Part shown: piece by piece, positions 1-8,076 of the stretch | Layout of the letters: each line of letters opens with the position of its first letter | How positions within the stretch are numbered: position 1 is the stretch's first letter | Assembly (NCBI GenBank): GCA_964351865.1 | Contig: CAYGPJ010000013.1 | Span: forward strand, 38,179 to 102,178 | Reading direction: 5' to 3' | Origin: JBCDJI01 sp964351865 | Lineage (GTDB): Bacteria; Verrucomicrobiota; Verrucomicrobiia; Methylacidiphilales; JBCBYL01 | Length of the DNA: 64,000 bases | Position numbers and translations under genes: made by a program | Notes under the pieces: model-generated | Told to the model about the DNA's origin: nothing | Seen by the model: only the letters and a program-made list of their open reading frames with translations | Database searches by the model: none

Positions 1-778
1 TCACGGCAATAATCGAAAGACTATCCGGAGCAAACTCTTCGATAACGCGATTCGCCTCCGTTTCCAGAATGTGCTGCACTCCCTGATCCAGAGAGATCAC
101 CACATTTAATCCATCCAGCGGCTTGCGATCCACCTGCCGATAAGCTGCAATCTCACGCCGGCCCGCATCTCGAACCACTCGCTGTTCCCCTGGGATTCCT
201 GTCAGGTATTTATCCATGATGCGTTCCACCCCTTGCATGCCCGACTCAATTTTGGATGACCTGTCATGGCCCGCAAAGGTCTTATCAATCATGTTAGTAA
301 ATCCGACAACATGGCTGCCTTCATTACCGTTGGGATACATACGCTGCAATCGATCTTCGAAAATCAGCGGGCGGTATCTCAGTGCCCTGAGCCTCTCAAC
401 CGTCGGTTCAGTCAGGTCACTCATGATGAGTTCCCACCGCTTGCCGGGCGAAAGCTTGCCCTGTAAATCCATCAGTGAAACCCCAAGAATTTCCGCCACC
501 TGCGGTAACATCGCTGGTGATTCCAGTGCCAGCTTACCGTCGATGTGTAAGTCAGTCAGCTTCAACGTCTGGGCAAACACCCTTCCGTGCCGATCCATGA
601 TGCGCCCACGTTGTGGCGACACCGGAAGATGCTCGTAGTGCATCTCAATGGATTTTTCGCGATACTTCTCGTGACTGACTAACTGCAAAAATACCAGCCG
701 GCTCGAAATAATGGTAAACCCGCAAGCGAAGCAGCAGATCACCCCGAGAGCACGCAGCCTCAGGGACCCGAAATTCAT
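1..778 (-). CDS. ftsI: FtsI/PBP-type peptidoglycan transpeptidase, N-terminal part (runs off window)
   Basis: Division-specific class B penicillin-binding protein that cross-links septal peptidoglycan. Only the first 259 codons are in the window; the transpeptidase domain lies beyond position 1. After a short N-terminus there is one membrane segment (about residues 8-30). It is followed by the typical PBP dimerisation region, with SPQRGRIMDRHGR near residue 50 and a VERIMDKYLTGIPGEQ-like block near 190. The ATG overlaps the ftsL stop as ATGA, so translation is probably coupled. It lies in the dcw order mraZ-rsmH-ftsL-ftsI. The start is fixed by the overlap and by the membrane anchor immediately after it. 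FtsI rather than another class B PBP is inferred from position. Confidence 0.9.
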   Translation of the reverse strand, partial: MNFGSLRLRALGVICCFACGFTIISSRLVFLQLVSHEKYREKSIEMHYEHLPVSPQRGRIMDRHGRVFAQTLKLTDLHIDGKLALESPAMLPQVAEILGVSLMDLQGKLSPGKRWELIMSDLTEPTVERLRALRYRPLIFEDRLQRMYPNGNEGSHVVGFTNMIDKTFAGHDRSSKIESGMQGVERIMDKYLTGIPGEQRVVRDAGRREIAAYRQVDRKPLDGLNVVISLDQGVQHILETEANRVIEEFAPDSLSIIAV

Positions 779-1128
779 CGAGCCGCCCTCCGGTCCGCCA
801 CCATCGAGTGGCCGCCAGCCCGTGCCTCAATCACGTCAATTGACGGATCGCTCATTTCAATCATTCGCAATCCGAGATAGGCTACTTTATCTTGCAGTTC
901 CTCCGGGCTTTTCAACTTCTCAATTTCTAAACGAAAGACACTGTTCTTCTGTTGAATCTGAGTCAACGAACCCTGCAGATCATCAATTTCCTGCGAAAGC
1001 TTGTGAATGCTGATGCGTTGAAAAACAAACACTAAACCCAGAGCCGTCAATACACCGCACACCGCTACCCATCTCCCCAGTTTACGAAACGGGAGTGAGT
1101 TTTCAGTTTTGATGCGATTGCCTGCCAT
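775..1128 (-). CDS. ftsL: FtsL-like cell division protein
   Basis: Small bitopic division protein of 117 aa. It has a basic cytoplasmic N-terminus, one transmembrane helix (about residues 18-38, VAVCGVLTALGLVFVF) and a heptad-like coiled coil (about 42-80). This is the usual build of FtsL, which pairs with FtsB and recruits FtsQ, FtsW and FtsI. Sequence conservation in FtsL is low, so the call rests on topology and on its place between rsmH and ftsI. The gap to rsmH is 37 bp, and the stop overlaps the ftsI start by 4 bp. The tail past residue 95 (Arg/Ala-rich) is not recognisable. Confidence 0.82.
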   Translation of the reverse strand: MAGNRIKTENSLPFRKLGRWVAVCGVLTALGLVFVFQRISIHKLSQEIDDLQGSLTQIQQKNSVFRLEIEKLKSPEELQDKVAYLGLRMIEMSDPSIDVIEARAGGHSMVADRRAAR

Positions 1129-1165
1129 AGTATTTTAACTTTTCGTTTTCAGTGTAATTTGAATC

Positions 1166-2080
1166 TTAAAGCTTCTCCGCTCCGCGCAGCCGAGCACTGC
1201 GTGCCCGTGGGTTTTCCTGTATTTCCACTTCAGATGGCTTCCAGCGTCCCAGCTTTTTCATGCAATAATCCGGATTCGGTTGCCCGAACGCATACCGCTC
1301 GCCTCGAATTTCTTCCAGACTGTGCCTCTCGATAAACCGCTTCACCCGACGATCTTCTAACGCATGAAAGCTGATCGTTGCCATCCTCCCGCCCGACTTC
1401 AACAAGCCGGGCACCGCAACCAATGCATCATCCAGCGCACTCATTTCCTCATTCACCTTGATCCGTAGCGCTTGAAAACATTTGGTGGCAGGATGAATTT
1501 TACGATCGCGACGACCTCCCAACGCACGACTGATGATATCCGCCAGTTGATGCGTGGTGGTGACGGGAGCCACCTCACGCGCGCGAATAATTGCCGCAGC
1601 TATTTTACGAGAGCCTCGTTCTTCACCATATTCAAAGAAAATCTGTGCCAGTTCATGGGCATCGCAGCGGTTGACCAGATCCGCAGCCGTCATGACGGTC
1701 TCAGGATCCATCCGCATATCCAGCGGTCCGTCATGCTGAAAACTGAACCCTCGCTCGCCCTGATCCAGCTGAGGAGAAGACACACCTAGATCAAAAAGAA
1801 CGCCATCATAGCGTTCTCCCGCATCCACCAGTGTCTGTAGGTCTCTAAAATTCATTCTTCGTATCTCAAATCTTTCTTGTCCAAATTCCTTCACCAGCGG
1901 CGTCGCCGCCTCAATCGCCTCCGGATCTTGATCCAGGGCCACTACTTGTGCTCCGGCTGCCAGCAACTCACGCGAGTGGCCGCCACGTCCGAAGGTCGCG
2001 TCGAGTATCCGACTGGAAGGCTGTGGTGACAGCACTTCCAATGTTTCCGCCATCAAGACGGATCGATGCTCCTTACCCAT
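1166..2080 (-). CDS. rsmH: 16S rRNA (cytosine-1402 N4)-methyltransferase
   Basis: SAM-dependent methyltransferase (MraW) that makes m4C at position 1402 of 16S rRNA. It has 304 aa, normal for the family. The N-terminus HRSVLMAETLEVL, the SAM-binding motif LDATFGRGGHSRELL (about residues 26-40), the FDLGVSSPQLD block (about 96-106) and the C-terminal NPRARSARLRGAEK are all family signatures. The ATG shares bases with the stop of the 56-codon ORF upstream (TGATG), which suggests coupled translation. It is second in the dcw cluster after mraZ and probably transcribed from the MraZ-controlled promoter near 3013-3041. Confidence 0.97.
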   Translation of the reverse strand: MGKEHRSVLMAETLEVLSPQPSSRILDATFGRGGHSRELLAAGAQVVALDQDPEAIEAATPLVKEFGQERFEIRRMNFRDLQTLVDAGERYDGVLFDLGVSSPQLDQGERGFSFQHDGPLDMRMDPETVMTAADLVNRCDAHELAQIFFEYGEERGSRKIAAAIIRAREVAPVTTTHQLADIISRALGGRRDRKIHPATKCFQALRIKVNEEMSALDDALVAVPGLLKSGGRMATISFHALEDRRVKRFIERHSLEEIRGERYAFGQPNPDYCMKKLGRWKPSEVEIQENPRARSARLRGAEKL

Positions 2081-2250
2081 CAGGAAAACCTGATGCGACG
2101 CTCACCGTCACGGTTGGGTCGGCGTAGACCTATTGCCTGATAGGCGTTGCGCCGTTGCAGGACGACCGTTCCCTGGCCTCCCACCTGCCCGCTATCGTCA
2201 CGTTGAAAACTGAATCCTATTGCTAATTTCCTGCGTCCTGGACTCTTCAT
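2080..2250 (-). CDS. small basic ORF (56 aa) between mraZ and rsmH
   Basis: ATG at 2250-2248, stop TGA at 2082-2080, the last base shared with the rsmH ATG. The 56-residue product starts MKSPGRRKLAIGF and is very rich in Arg, Gly and Gln, with a C-terminal RRPNRDGERRIRF. No family recognised. Support for it being real: exact coupling to rsmH, cluster orientation, and no stop over 56 codons in a region that would otherwise be an unusually long gap for mraZ-rsmH. A GGAAAG-like Shine-Dalgarno sequence lies further upstream than usual. It could be a translated leader that couples rsmH translation. Confidence 0.5.
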   Translation of the reverse strand: MKSPGRRKLAIGFSFQRDDSGQVGGQGTVVLQRRNAYQAIGLRRPNRDGERRIRFS

Positions 2251-2329
2251 TACGAGACTGTCTTTCCGGTTAAGGTTTACTCTATCACTCTTGCTTCCTG
2301 ACCATCCTGTAACTCAGTGGTGTCGCTGG

Positions 2330-2497
2330 TCAGGATTTACCCGACACCCCTAAATGGTTTCGTTTCCTGCGTTGCATCTCATCCCAAAGGAGCTCGGCAC
2401 GCTTCTTGACCTGACGACGATGTGCTCGTTCCAGTGGTGGGAGATTGATATTCATTTCCAACTGAACCCAATCCCCTCGCTGCACCGTCTTCACCAT
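2330..2497 (-). CDS. small basic ORF (55 aa) abutting mraZ
   Basis: ATG at 2497-2495 directly follows the mraZ stop (TAA at 2500-2498) with no spacer; stop TGA at 2332-2330. The product starts MVKTVQRGDWVQLEMN, then has a predicted amphipathic, strongly basic helix (LERAHRRQVKKRAELLWDE-like). No family recognised; nucleic-acid or membrane-surface binding is only a guess from composition. Zero-spacing to mraZ suggests termination-reinitiation. The 79 bp between this ORF and the next small ORF hold nothing recognisable. Confidence 0.55.
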   Translation of the reverse strand: MVKTVQRGDWVQLEMNINLPPLERAHRRQVKKRAELLWDEMQRRKRNHLGVSGKS

Positions 2498-2971
2498 TTA
2501 AAATCCGGCCAATTCGGCGGCGGCCTCCAAGGTGAGTTCATCCTGCTGCATCGCGGACCAACTTGCGTGATTCCAAATTTCAAAATGATCAAACTTCCCT
2601 ACCAGTGCAGCTGCGGCCTTAGCTTCCAGCGATGCACGTTGGCGAAATTTTTCTTTAATCGAAAGCCGATGGTGCGCATCCGGTGAAACCTGCTGAATTC
2701 CGGATGCTAACACCTCCAGCGCCTTGCGCCGGGGATCACTGATCGGAGCTTTCTCCTCGTCTAGGAGCGCACGCTTTTTACCTAAATAAGATCCGGGATA
2801 AACCTTCAGACAACCCTCCTTAGAAGGGATGATATGCAACACCGTTTCAAACCCCTCACGCCGCCACTCCTTAGGCACAGTCACCCGTCCTTTGTCATCA
2901 AACGAATGCTCAAAAGTATCGGTGTAAGCCTGTTGTATTGCGGGTTCCATTTTTTTAACCAGTCCTGACAT
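2498..2971 (-). CDS. mraZ: MraZ transcriptional regulator of the dcw cluster
   Basis: DNA-binding AbrB-like protein that binds TGGGN repeats in its own promoter. With the chosen start it is 157 aa. The first AbrB-like repeat holds EHSFDDKGRVTVPKEWR; the second repeat (about residues 95-145) holds an HRLSIKEKFRQRA-like block. A longer reading from 2989 is possible, but the start at 2971 (MSGLVKK) is preferred because AGAGGTG sits 7 nt upstream. The predicted transcription start also lies near 3006, leaving a normal leader. The operator and promoter are immediately upstream, so autoregulation of mraZ and the downstream dcw genes is expected. Confidence 0.93.
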   Translation of the reverse strand: MSGLVKKMEPAIQQAYTDTFEHSFDDKGRVTVPKEWRREGFETVLHIIPSKEGCLKVYPGSYLGKKRALLDEEKAPISDPRRKALEVLASGIQQVSPDAHHRLSIKEKFRQRASLEAKAAAALVGKFDHFEIWNHASWSAMQQDELTLEAAAELAGF

Positions 2972-2996
2972 ATAGGTACACCTCTGCACCTTAATA

Positions 2997-3031
2997 TCCC
3001 AGAACGCCCCACTTTATCCCACAAAGCCCCA
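2997..3031 (-). promoter_or_regulatory. MraZ operator: four TGGGN boxes at 10-bp period
   Basis: On the minus strand TGGGG, TGGGA, TGGGG and TGGGA occur at 3031-3027, 3021-3017, 3011-3007 and 3001-2997, each separated by exactly 5 bp. This is the known MraZ-binding box architecture (TGGGN repeats with 5-nt spacers). It overlaps the -10 region and transcription start of the predicted promoter, consistent with repression. Confidence 0.92.
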
Positions 3032-3041
3032 TTTTAGTCAA
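3013..3041 (-). promoter_or_regulatory. predicted sigma70-type promoter of the mraZ/dcw operon
   Basis: Minus strand: -35 TTGACT at 3041-3036 and -10 GATAAA at 3018-3013 with a 17-bp spacer. The boxes interleave with the MraZ operator. The transposon junction (3057/3058) lies only 16 bp upstream of the -35 hexamer, so the core promoter is intact while everything upstream was replaced. Confidence 0.7.
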
Positions 3042-3052
3042 TCTTCTTCGGA

Positions 3053-3057
3053 TGATA
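3053..3057. repeat. target-site duplication TGATA, left copy
   Basis: TGATA immediately outside the left terminal repeat, identical to 39875-39879. The rejoined empty site would read TTCTTCGGA-TGATA-TGTCCGAAGAA, itself a near-perfect inverted repeat. Confidence 0.75.
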
Positions 3058-3160
3058 CGTCCGAAGAAATAAAAGTCGGGAGTAGTTTGAAGCAAAAGTC
3101 GGGAACTTTTTCCTTAAGTCATTAATTTTGAGTGACTTGAAGTAAATGTCGGGAACTTTC
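3058..3160 (+). repeat. transposon left end with TnsB-type sites
   Basis: Three similar sites in one orientation. A partial one is at about 3065-3087 (AAAAGTCGGGAGTAGTTT). Two good ones follow at 3088-3109 (TGAAGCAAAAGTCGGGAACT...) and 3138-3159 (TGAAGTAAATGTCGGGAACT...). These are probable TnsB binding sites. Confidence 0.75.
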
Positions 3161-3195
3161 GCCGTTTGGCCTCTCAAAAAATAGGCTACCGCTAG

Positions 3196-4524
3196 CTAAA
3201 AAAGTGAATGAGGCCAAGCCTTGGAATAAGGCCACCAAATTTCGTAGAACTTTCCCTCATTATATAATTCCTCAGTAGGAGCTAGTAATGTGCAATATTT
3301 GTTGTTTGCGCTCAAAAATACCAAAGGGATGTGACTGCCAACAATATCGCTAAACTTAAAATAGCCCCCCTTTGACAATCGGAGTGCTTTTATCTGCTCA
3401 TATATTTCGACATATGTTCCATATGTAGCCGCAAATAGCAGAATCAGTCTTATTCTCAATGGCACCGCAAAGTATTGAGACTCATCATTAAAATTATATC
3501 TATAGAAATTGTAGGTTAATTGGTTGAGCCGAGGGTCAGGGCTTGTACGATATAAAGAATATCCTGCCTCCCATATATGATACCAGATCCTCAATGCAGA
3601 TTGGCCTAAAGACATGTCAGTATCAGAATTAATTATCATTCCAGCTGCAAAAGGGTTAAAATCTCCCTCCCAGTTTCTACCATTACGATCCTTAAAGGAC
3701 AAAAGCTCAACCGGCCCTAATGCATAATTTTCTAAAATCATTCTCATCACGGCTTTTATTACAGTCGTAGCGTTCATTTTTCCGCTACCAATTATGTGTT
3801 GAAAGCCGTCTTTGATCGGAAAAGATAATCGATCATCCGACATGGATACCAGATCTCTAGAATTGTTTATCTTTATATCATTATAAGTTACATACCTTTG
3901 ATGTCGCTCCGTGAAATATGCCTTTTCTGCATAACACTTTTTTGATGGCCCTCTACCAAATCTCTTGGGCACATAAACTTTGTGGTTAATTTTGTAAGAA
4001 TCATACGTCCAATTCAAAATCTTTGCTTCATCACCATTTGGAACAGCAAGTTTTCTACACTTATATCCAGGGAACGGATTCTGCGGCGTATGGTAGCTTG
4101 CAATAAAAGGATCAAATTTACTTGCTCCTGACTCTAAAATTAAGAGCGTAACCCTATGGATTGGACACCGATCAAACGCATAAATTTGATGAGCCGTAAG
4201 ATGCCACCCCTTTTTAACACAAATAGGACAATATCGTAATCGTTGGCACGCGATAAATTCGGGATTTTCAGCTACGTAAAAGCATCGAATTGTCGACTTG
4301 AGTGTTACCTCATGAGATAACTTATTCGCCTCTGAAAATCTAAAAACGACTTCTAATGGAGGATCAAACAAATTGACCCGCTTCAACCGTGAAAAAAAGT
4401 CCTCGCCTATAATATCTTTTAATAGGAGGTAGGGACGAACCACATTTAAATACGAACTCTTTTGAAGCACAGACCAAAAACTCTCGCCTGAAAATACGCA
4501 CTTATTACAGGGCGTAATGTTCAT
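3196..4524 (-). CDS. tniQ: TniQ/TnsD-family target-site protein
   Basis: 442-aa TniQ-family protein, the component that links the transpososome to a target site. The zinc-binding knuckle is visible: CPIC at residues 99-102 and a CPIH motif at 120-123, preceded by the family-typical hydrophobic N-terminal region. The size suits a TnsD-like, sequence-specific homing protein better than the short TniQ of CRISPR-associated elements. It overlaps the tnsC stop by 1 bp (TAATG) and is the last tns gene before the left end. It is the only TniQ-type gene seen; no tnsE is present. What site it recognises cannot be read, but the insertion beside the mraZ promoter is a candidate. Confidence 0.85.
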   Translation of the reverse strand: MNITPCNKCVFSGESFWSVLQKSSYLNVVRPYLLLKDIIGEDFFSRLKRVNLFDPPLEVVFRFSEANKLSHEVTLKSTIRCFYVAENPEFIACQRLRYCPICVKKGWHLTAHQIYAFDRCPIHRVTLLILESGASKFDPFIASYHTPQNPFPGYKCRKLAVPNGDEAKILNWTYDSYKINHKVYVPKRFGRGPSKKCYAEKAYFTERHQRYVTYNDIKINNSRDLVSMSDDRLSFPIKDGFQHIIGSGKMNATTVIKAVMRMILENYALGPVELLSFKDRNGRNWEGDFNPFAAGMIINSDTDMSLGQSALRIWYHIWEAGYSLYRTSPDPRLNQLTYNFYRYNFNDESQYFAVPLRIRLILLFAATYGTYVEIYEQIKALRLSKGGYFKFSDIVGSHIPLVFLSANNKYCTLLAPTEELYNEGKFYEIWWPYSKAWPHSLF

Positions 4525-5480
4525 TAGTCCGTAAAAGGTTTAGCGAGGAAGTTCGAGTATCCAGCCTGTTTTATAGCGGTTACTATAGACTCCTTGCCGT
4601 ATGGAGGTTTTAAATTACCCCTCAATGTACTTTTAAAAAGTAATTGCACAGGCTTAGAAACAAATTCCATAGGTATATCTGTGCGAGGCAAAGCTAATTC
4701 ACTAAATATCTCCTTATACGAATCCATAAATTTCTCCGCTTGAGATTCGAGCCTCCAACCTTTGCCGAATCCATCGGGACAAAAAAATTCCGTATATGTT
4801 TTCCCCTCCGGTCCTATTTCCTCATCAATAGAGCGGAAAAATATTTTAATATCATTCAAATCAGAAAGACCCTCAAACTTATGTGTAGAGCAACCAAATC
4901 TACCTACAATTTGCTCTTTCTTTTCATCTTTTATCTCAGAAAAAGTTGTTCGTATTTCAGGCTGACCACAGAATAAAATATGAACATAAACCCCCTCCTC
5001 TCCTAACGCATTTGTAATGTTAACCAGCCACCCAAATGATTCTGTATTCAAATTTTGAGACTCATCCAAGAAGAAAATCACCCCTCTATCTTCATCATTT
5101 GGGCATGCATGGATAATATAATTAATAATGCGTTCCTCCATTTGAGCCGCGCTCCCTTGAGTCGCATATTTATGACGCATGGCTCTCAAGAACTGGTAGT
5201 AGAGTAATTTTAATGTCTTGCTAGGGTTATCAGAAATCCCCACGTGGAATGATATATAGTTTGGAAAGTAATTTCGCACTGCTCTTGCGCCTAACTTAAT
5301 GGCTCTTGTTTTTCCCAAACGCGGCTTGCCATATAAAAGACCTCCAGGACGTCTTACATCAATCCAGCCCAGCATTTCTTTTACAAAGTTCACTGCTGGC
5401 CGGGAATGGAGTACTGAATTGTCCCTAGTAAATGGGTGGTTAACATTTCCCTTTAGAAATTGCTCTACCGCATCACTCAT
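4524..5480 (-). CDS. tnsC: TnsC AAA+ ATPase (transposition regulator)
   Basis: 318-aa AAA+ ATPase that bridges target selection and the transposase. Walker A is at residues 51-58 (GKPRLGKT) and Walker B at about 134-140 (VIFFLDE, followed by SQNL). Shorter than Tn7 TnsC and similar in size to TniB-like proteins. It starts inside the tnsB stop (4-bp ATGA overlap) and ends on the tniQ start, so all four genes look like one translationally coupled operon. AT-rich compared with the metal-resistance cargo. Confidence 0.9.
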   Translation of the reverse strand: MSDAVEQFLKGNVNHPFTRDNSVLHSRPAVNFVKEMLGWIDVRRPGGLLYGKPRLGKTRAIKLGARAVRNYFPNYISFHVGISDNPSKTLKLLYYQFLRAMRHKYATQGSAAQMEERIINYIIHACPNDEDRGVIFFLDESQNLNTESFGWLVNITNALGEEGVYVHILFCGQPEIRTTFSEIKDEKKEQIVGRFGCSTHKFEGLSDLNDIKIFFRSIDEEIGPEGKTYTEFFCPDGFGKGWRLESQAEKFMDSYKEIFSELALPRTDIPMEFVSKPVQLLFKSTLRGNLKPPYGKESIVTAIKQAGYSNFLAKPFTD

Positions 5481-7387
5481 GCTGCCAAATCTCCAAAATC
5501 AAAAAGTGGTTTAATTTTCACCTCGGATTTGGAATGATTATTTACACTCTTTTTCTCATGATCTTTTCCAGCTTCAGCTTTAGCAGCTTGAGTTGCCGCC
5601 TTCTTACTACTTACTCCTTCAGTTTTCTTGTGTTCAAGCCACTTTAAAACGGGATCCTCTCCAGCTCTGTATTTAAAACGCTTTCTCCGCGTTTCAGATT
5701 TTATTAATCGCCGCAAATAAATTGAGTGTTTAGTATGTTTCCAATCCCCTCCGACTGTAACATCTCCTATAAATTGCCCTGTCACTCCGTCATAGACTTT
5801 CGCGAAACGGGCATCATCTGGTTCAATAGTTAAGACAATCGCAATCTCACCCATTTTCTTGGATGTAATACAACTCCCATAATATTTATCTCCAAATGCA
5901 TTTATATGCCTTGTATGTCCCCGGGCTCTATCACCTTTCACATTCGCCTCAGCTCTCAGGATACATATAGCCCCCCGAGACTGAAGTTCAGGAGGAGCCA
6001 AGGTAGTTAAAGTTCCGCTATTTATCAGACGTGTTGCGTACTCGTAAGGAGATTCAGCTTTAAGTGAAGAATGGGGCCGTTTTTGATACCAATTAACGAC
6101 TTCCGAAGCTATGCGACAGGCATCATTTGTAGTTATCCCTAATTCCAATGCTTTTTGTTCGGAATCATCTCGAACAGGGTCATCTTTTGACGAGCCGGTA
6201 GTAGACCGAATTAAATGAAAGCCATTTTCTTCGAATATACCAAAAAACCTTTCAACGAAAGGTCTACTATTCGGCTCTCCTGGACTGCCCAAACAGAAAT
6301 GCACACCAAGTTTATCAATGAACGTTATCCTGCCATCCTTTGCAATGTGAGACATGGCATTATCTGAGTAAATCACATCGGGAATTTCAGCTGTTCCGCG
6401 ATTTACGTAAAACTCATTACTCATAACCTCATGTTTAAAGTCTTTAACGTCAGGTTGCGCAATGGCTCTCCATACTAAATCCTGCACATCCGCATTAGTA
6501 TATTGCTCTCCAATTACTACAGAATAAGCACTAACCGCACGAGTTCTTCTCGATACGAGCGCTAGAAGCCAGATCCGGGAAATAACCAAACGGTGAGTTT
6601 CCCCGTGTTCAATCCATTCGTGAACAAAATATGCGTCGATCCTATGCGCATCCAGTTCCAGCTCCATTGGACCACATAGGCTTCGTACAAATTTATCTGT
6701 ATCACGACCAGTCTTGCTTATGTTTTCTGCGGTAGTTTGGGAACCAATCTCAAAATCTTCTGCCCACTCCAAGATATTATTTACGTAGCTACAAATAGTC
6801 CGATAACCCATGCTCTCCACATTGAACGGCCAACAAGTTTCATCGTATATTTCCACCTGAGTATTTTTTGCATACTCTTTACAAAGTTTAACAAAGTATT
6901 GATGTATTTTTGTTCTCCGTTTGTTAAAATGCTTTGATAATAGTTTTCTCGATTGCACATCAGGAAGACCCTTCAGAATAAATTGATCCAAATCCTGTTT
7001 AATTTTTGGAAAGCACAACAATAATCGTTTAAACGTTCCCTTCTGCTTCGAACGAAGCTGTTTTTTTAATAAATCTCCTTTTCCAAAATCAATTGATAAA
7101 TCTATACATTTAGGGATTTCTTCGAGTAATCGGCAGAATGGCAAACATGCGAGATCTCCGGCCAACATCCCATTCGGCAGCCTAATCTGGCTTCGATCAT
7201 ATACGCGGTATAACTCTGATTCTGAAATTCCATGGGTTGAACAAATGTCACTGATAGGGTATTTCAGTATTTTATCCCGAATCGCCTGCCTCCGGCTTAC
7301 GAAAAGCTTTTTCGTGCTCTCATTTAGCTCGTCTACCCTTACCAAGGTCCAGGTGATACCAAATATTGTATATTTATCGTTATTCAT
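5477..7387 (-). CDS. tnsB: TnsB DDE transposase
   Basis: 636-aa transposase of the RNase H-fold (rve) group that cuts and joins the 3' ends and binds the repeats in both transposon ends. Candidate catalytic residues: D246 or D251 (LELDAHRID), D342 (VIYSDNAMSH) and E379 (NSRPFVERFFG). The N-terminal 220 residues hold helix-turn-helix-type DNA-binding segments; after the catalytic core comes a beta-barrel region (about 470-560) and a Lys-rich tail that would contact TnsC. It overlaps tnsA by 8 bp. Length and motif order fit TnsB/TniA. Confidence 0.93.
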   Translation of the reverse strand: MNNDKYTIFGITWTLVRVDELNESTKKLFVSRRQAIRDKILKYPISDICSTHGISESELYRVYDRSQIRLPNGMLAGDLACLPFCRLLEEIPKCIDLSIDFGKGDLLKKQLRSKQKGTFKRLLLCFPKIKQDLDQFILKGLPDVQSRKLLSKHFNKRRTKIHQYFVKLCKEYAKNTQVEIYDETCWPFNVESMGYRTICSYVNNILEWAEDFEIGSQTTAENISKTGRDTDKFVRSLCGPMELELDAHRIDAYFVHEWIEHGETHRLVISRIWLLALVSRRTRAVSAYSVVIGEQYTNADVQDLVWRAIAQPDVKDFKHEVMSNEFYVNRGTAEIPDVIYSDNAMSHIAKDGRITFIDKLGVHFCLGSPGEPNSRPFVERFFGIFEENGFHLIRSTTGSSKDDPVRDDSEQKALELGITTNDACRIASEVVNWYQKRPHSSLKAESPYEYATRLINSGTLTTLAPPELQSRGAICILRAEANVKGDRARGHTRHINAFGDKYYGSCITSKKMGEIAIVLTIEPDDARFAKVYDGVTGQFIGDVTVGGDWKHTKHSIYLRRLIKSETRRKRFKYRAGEDPVLKWLEHKKTEGVSSKKAATQAAKAEAGKDHEKKSVNNHSKSEVKIKPLFDFGDLAA

Positions 7388-8033
7388 TTTTACACCAATC
7401 TATATTTATTGGACCTTGTGCTGACATCACACTTGGGGATGCAATGCAGGTATGAGTTTTGAGAGGGCCGCTTTCGAGGTCGACTTCTGCTCTACCTGAA
7501 AGCAATAAACCACTAAGGGCAGCTTGAATATCGCAAGGTTCTCCTAAGGAAGAAAATTGCATAATATTACAGGGGAGTAATTTCAGTATTCCAATTTGAA
7601 TGCTTGATAATTGAACAGAAAGTTGGGAAAGGACCGACCATTGAATGATCATCCGCATATTTGAGAGACCAACTTTTGTTACCAAGTTTCTCTCAGTTAT
7701 CAGTAAGTGCTTGATTGAGGCAGTTTTAGCATAATCCAACTGCTTAAAAATTTGCTTCTGCACTTCAGACTTTTTAAGGTCATTAAAATATTTGCACTCT
7801 ACCCAATATGAATTCGAGTCACGCTCTACAGTAAAATCTATATTAGGTAACTGAGGGTGATCACGGTAAGGCTCATATTCATACGAAGAGACTAAATAGT
7901 CATATTCAAGTGACAGTGCGACCTCATACTCCAAATCGGAGTTGGTCTGCATTCTTTTATTATTCTTCCTAGAATAAAATTCCCAGAAATTCCCCCACCC
8001 GTGGCGGGCTTTCATGTCTGTAGGCTTAGGCAT
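7380..8033 (-). CDS. tnsA: TnsA-like endonuclease of heteromeric transposase
   Basis: 217-aa endonuclease that cuts the 5' strands, giving cut-and-paste movement with TnsB. The PD-(D/E)XK-type active site is visible: E35/E37 in SDLEYE, D66 in PNIDF and E79-C-K81 (WVECKYF). The C-terminal half (about 120-217) corresponds to the region that contacts TnsB/TnsC. First gene of the tns operon; its promoter must lie in 8034-8160. Its presence argues for simple insertion rather than cointegrate formation. Confidence 0.88.
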   Translation of the reverse strand: MPKPTDMKARHGWGNFWEFYSRKNNKRMQTNSDLEYEVALSLEYDYLVSSYEYEPYRDHPQLPNIDFTVERDSNSYWVECKYFNDLKKSEVQKQIFKQLDYAKTASIKHLLITERNLVTKVGLSNMRMIIQWSVLSQLSVQLSSIQIGILKLLPCNIMQFSSLGEPCDIQAALSGLLLSGRAEVDLESGPLKTHTCIASPSVMSAQGPINIDWCKNE

Positions 8034-8076
8034 AGATATTATGCCCCAACCGGTTTGAATTTATAAAAATTCAGCC

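Noticed and set aside
645..830. 61-aa minus-strand ORF near the ftsI start
   Set aside because: Out of frame with ftsI, whose frame carries the membrane segment and PBP motifs.
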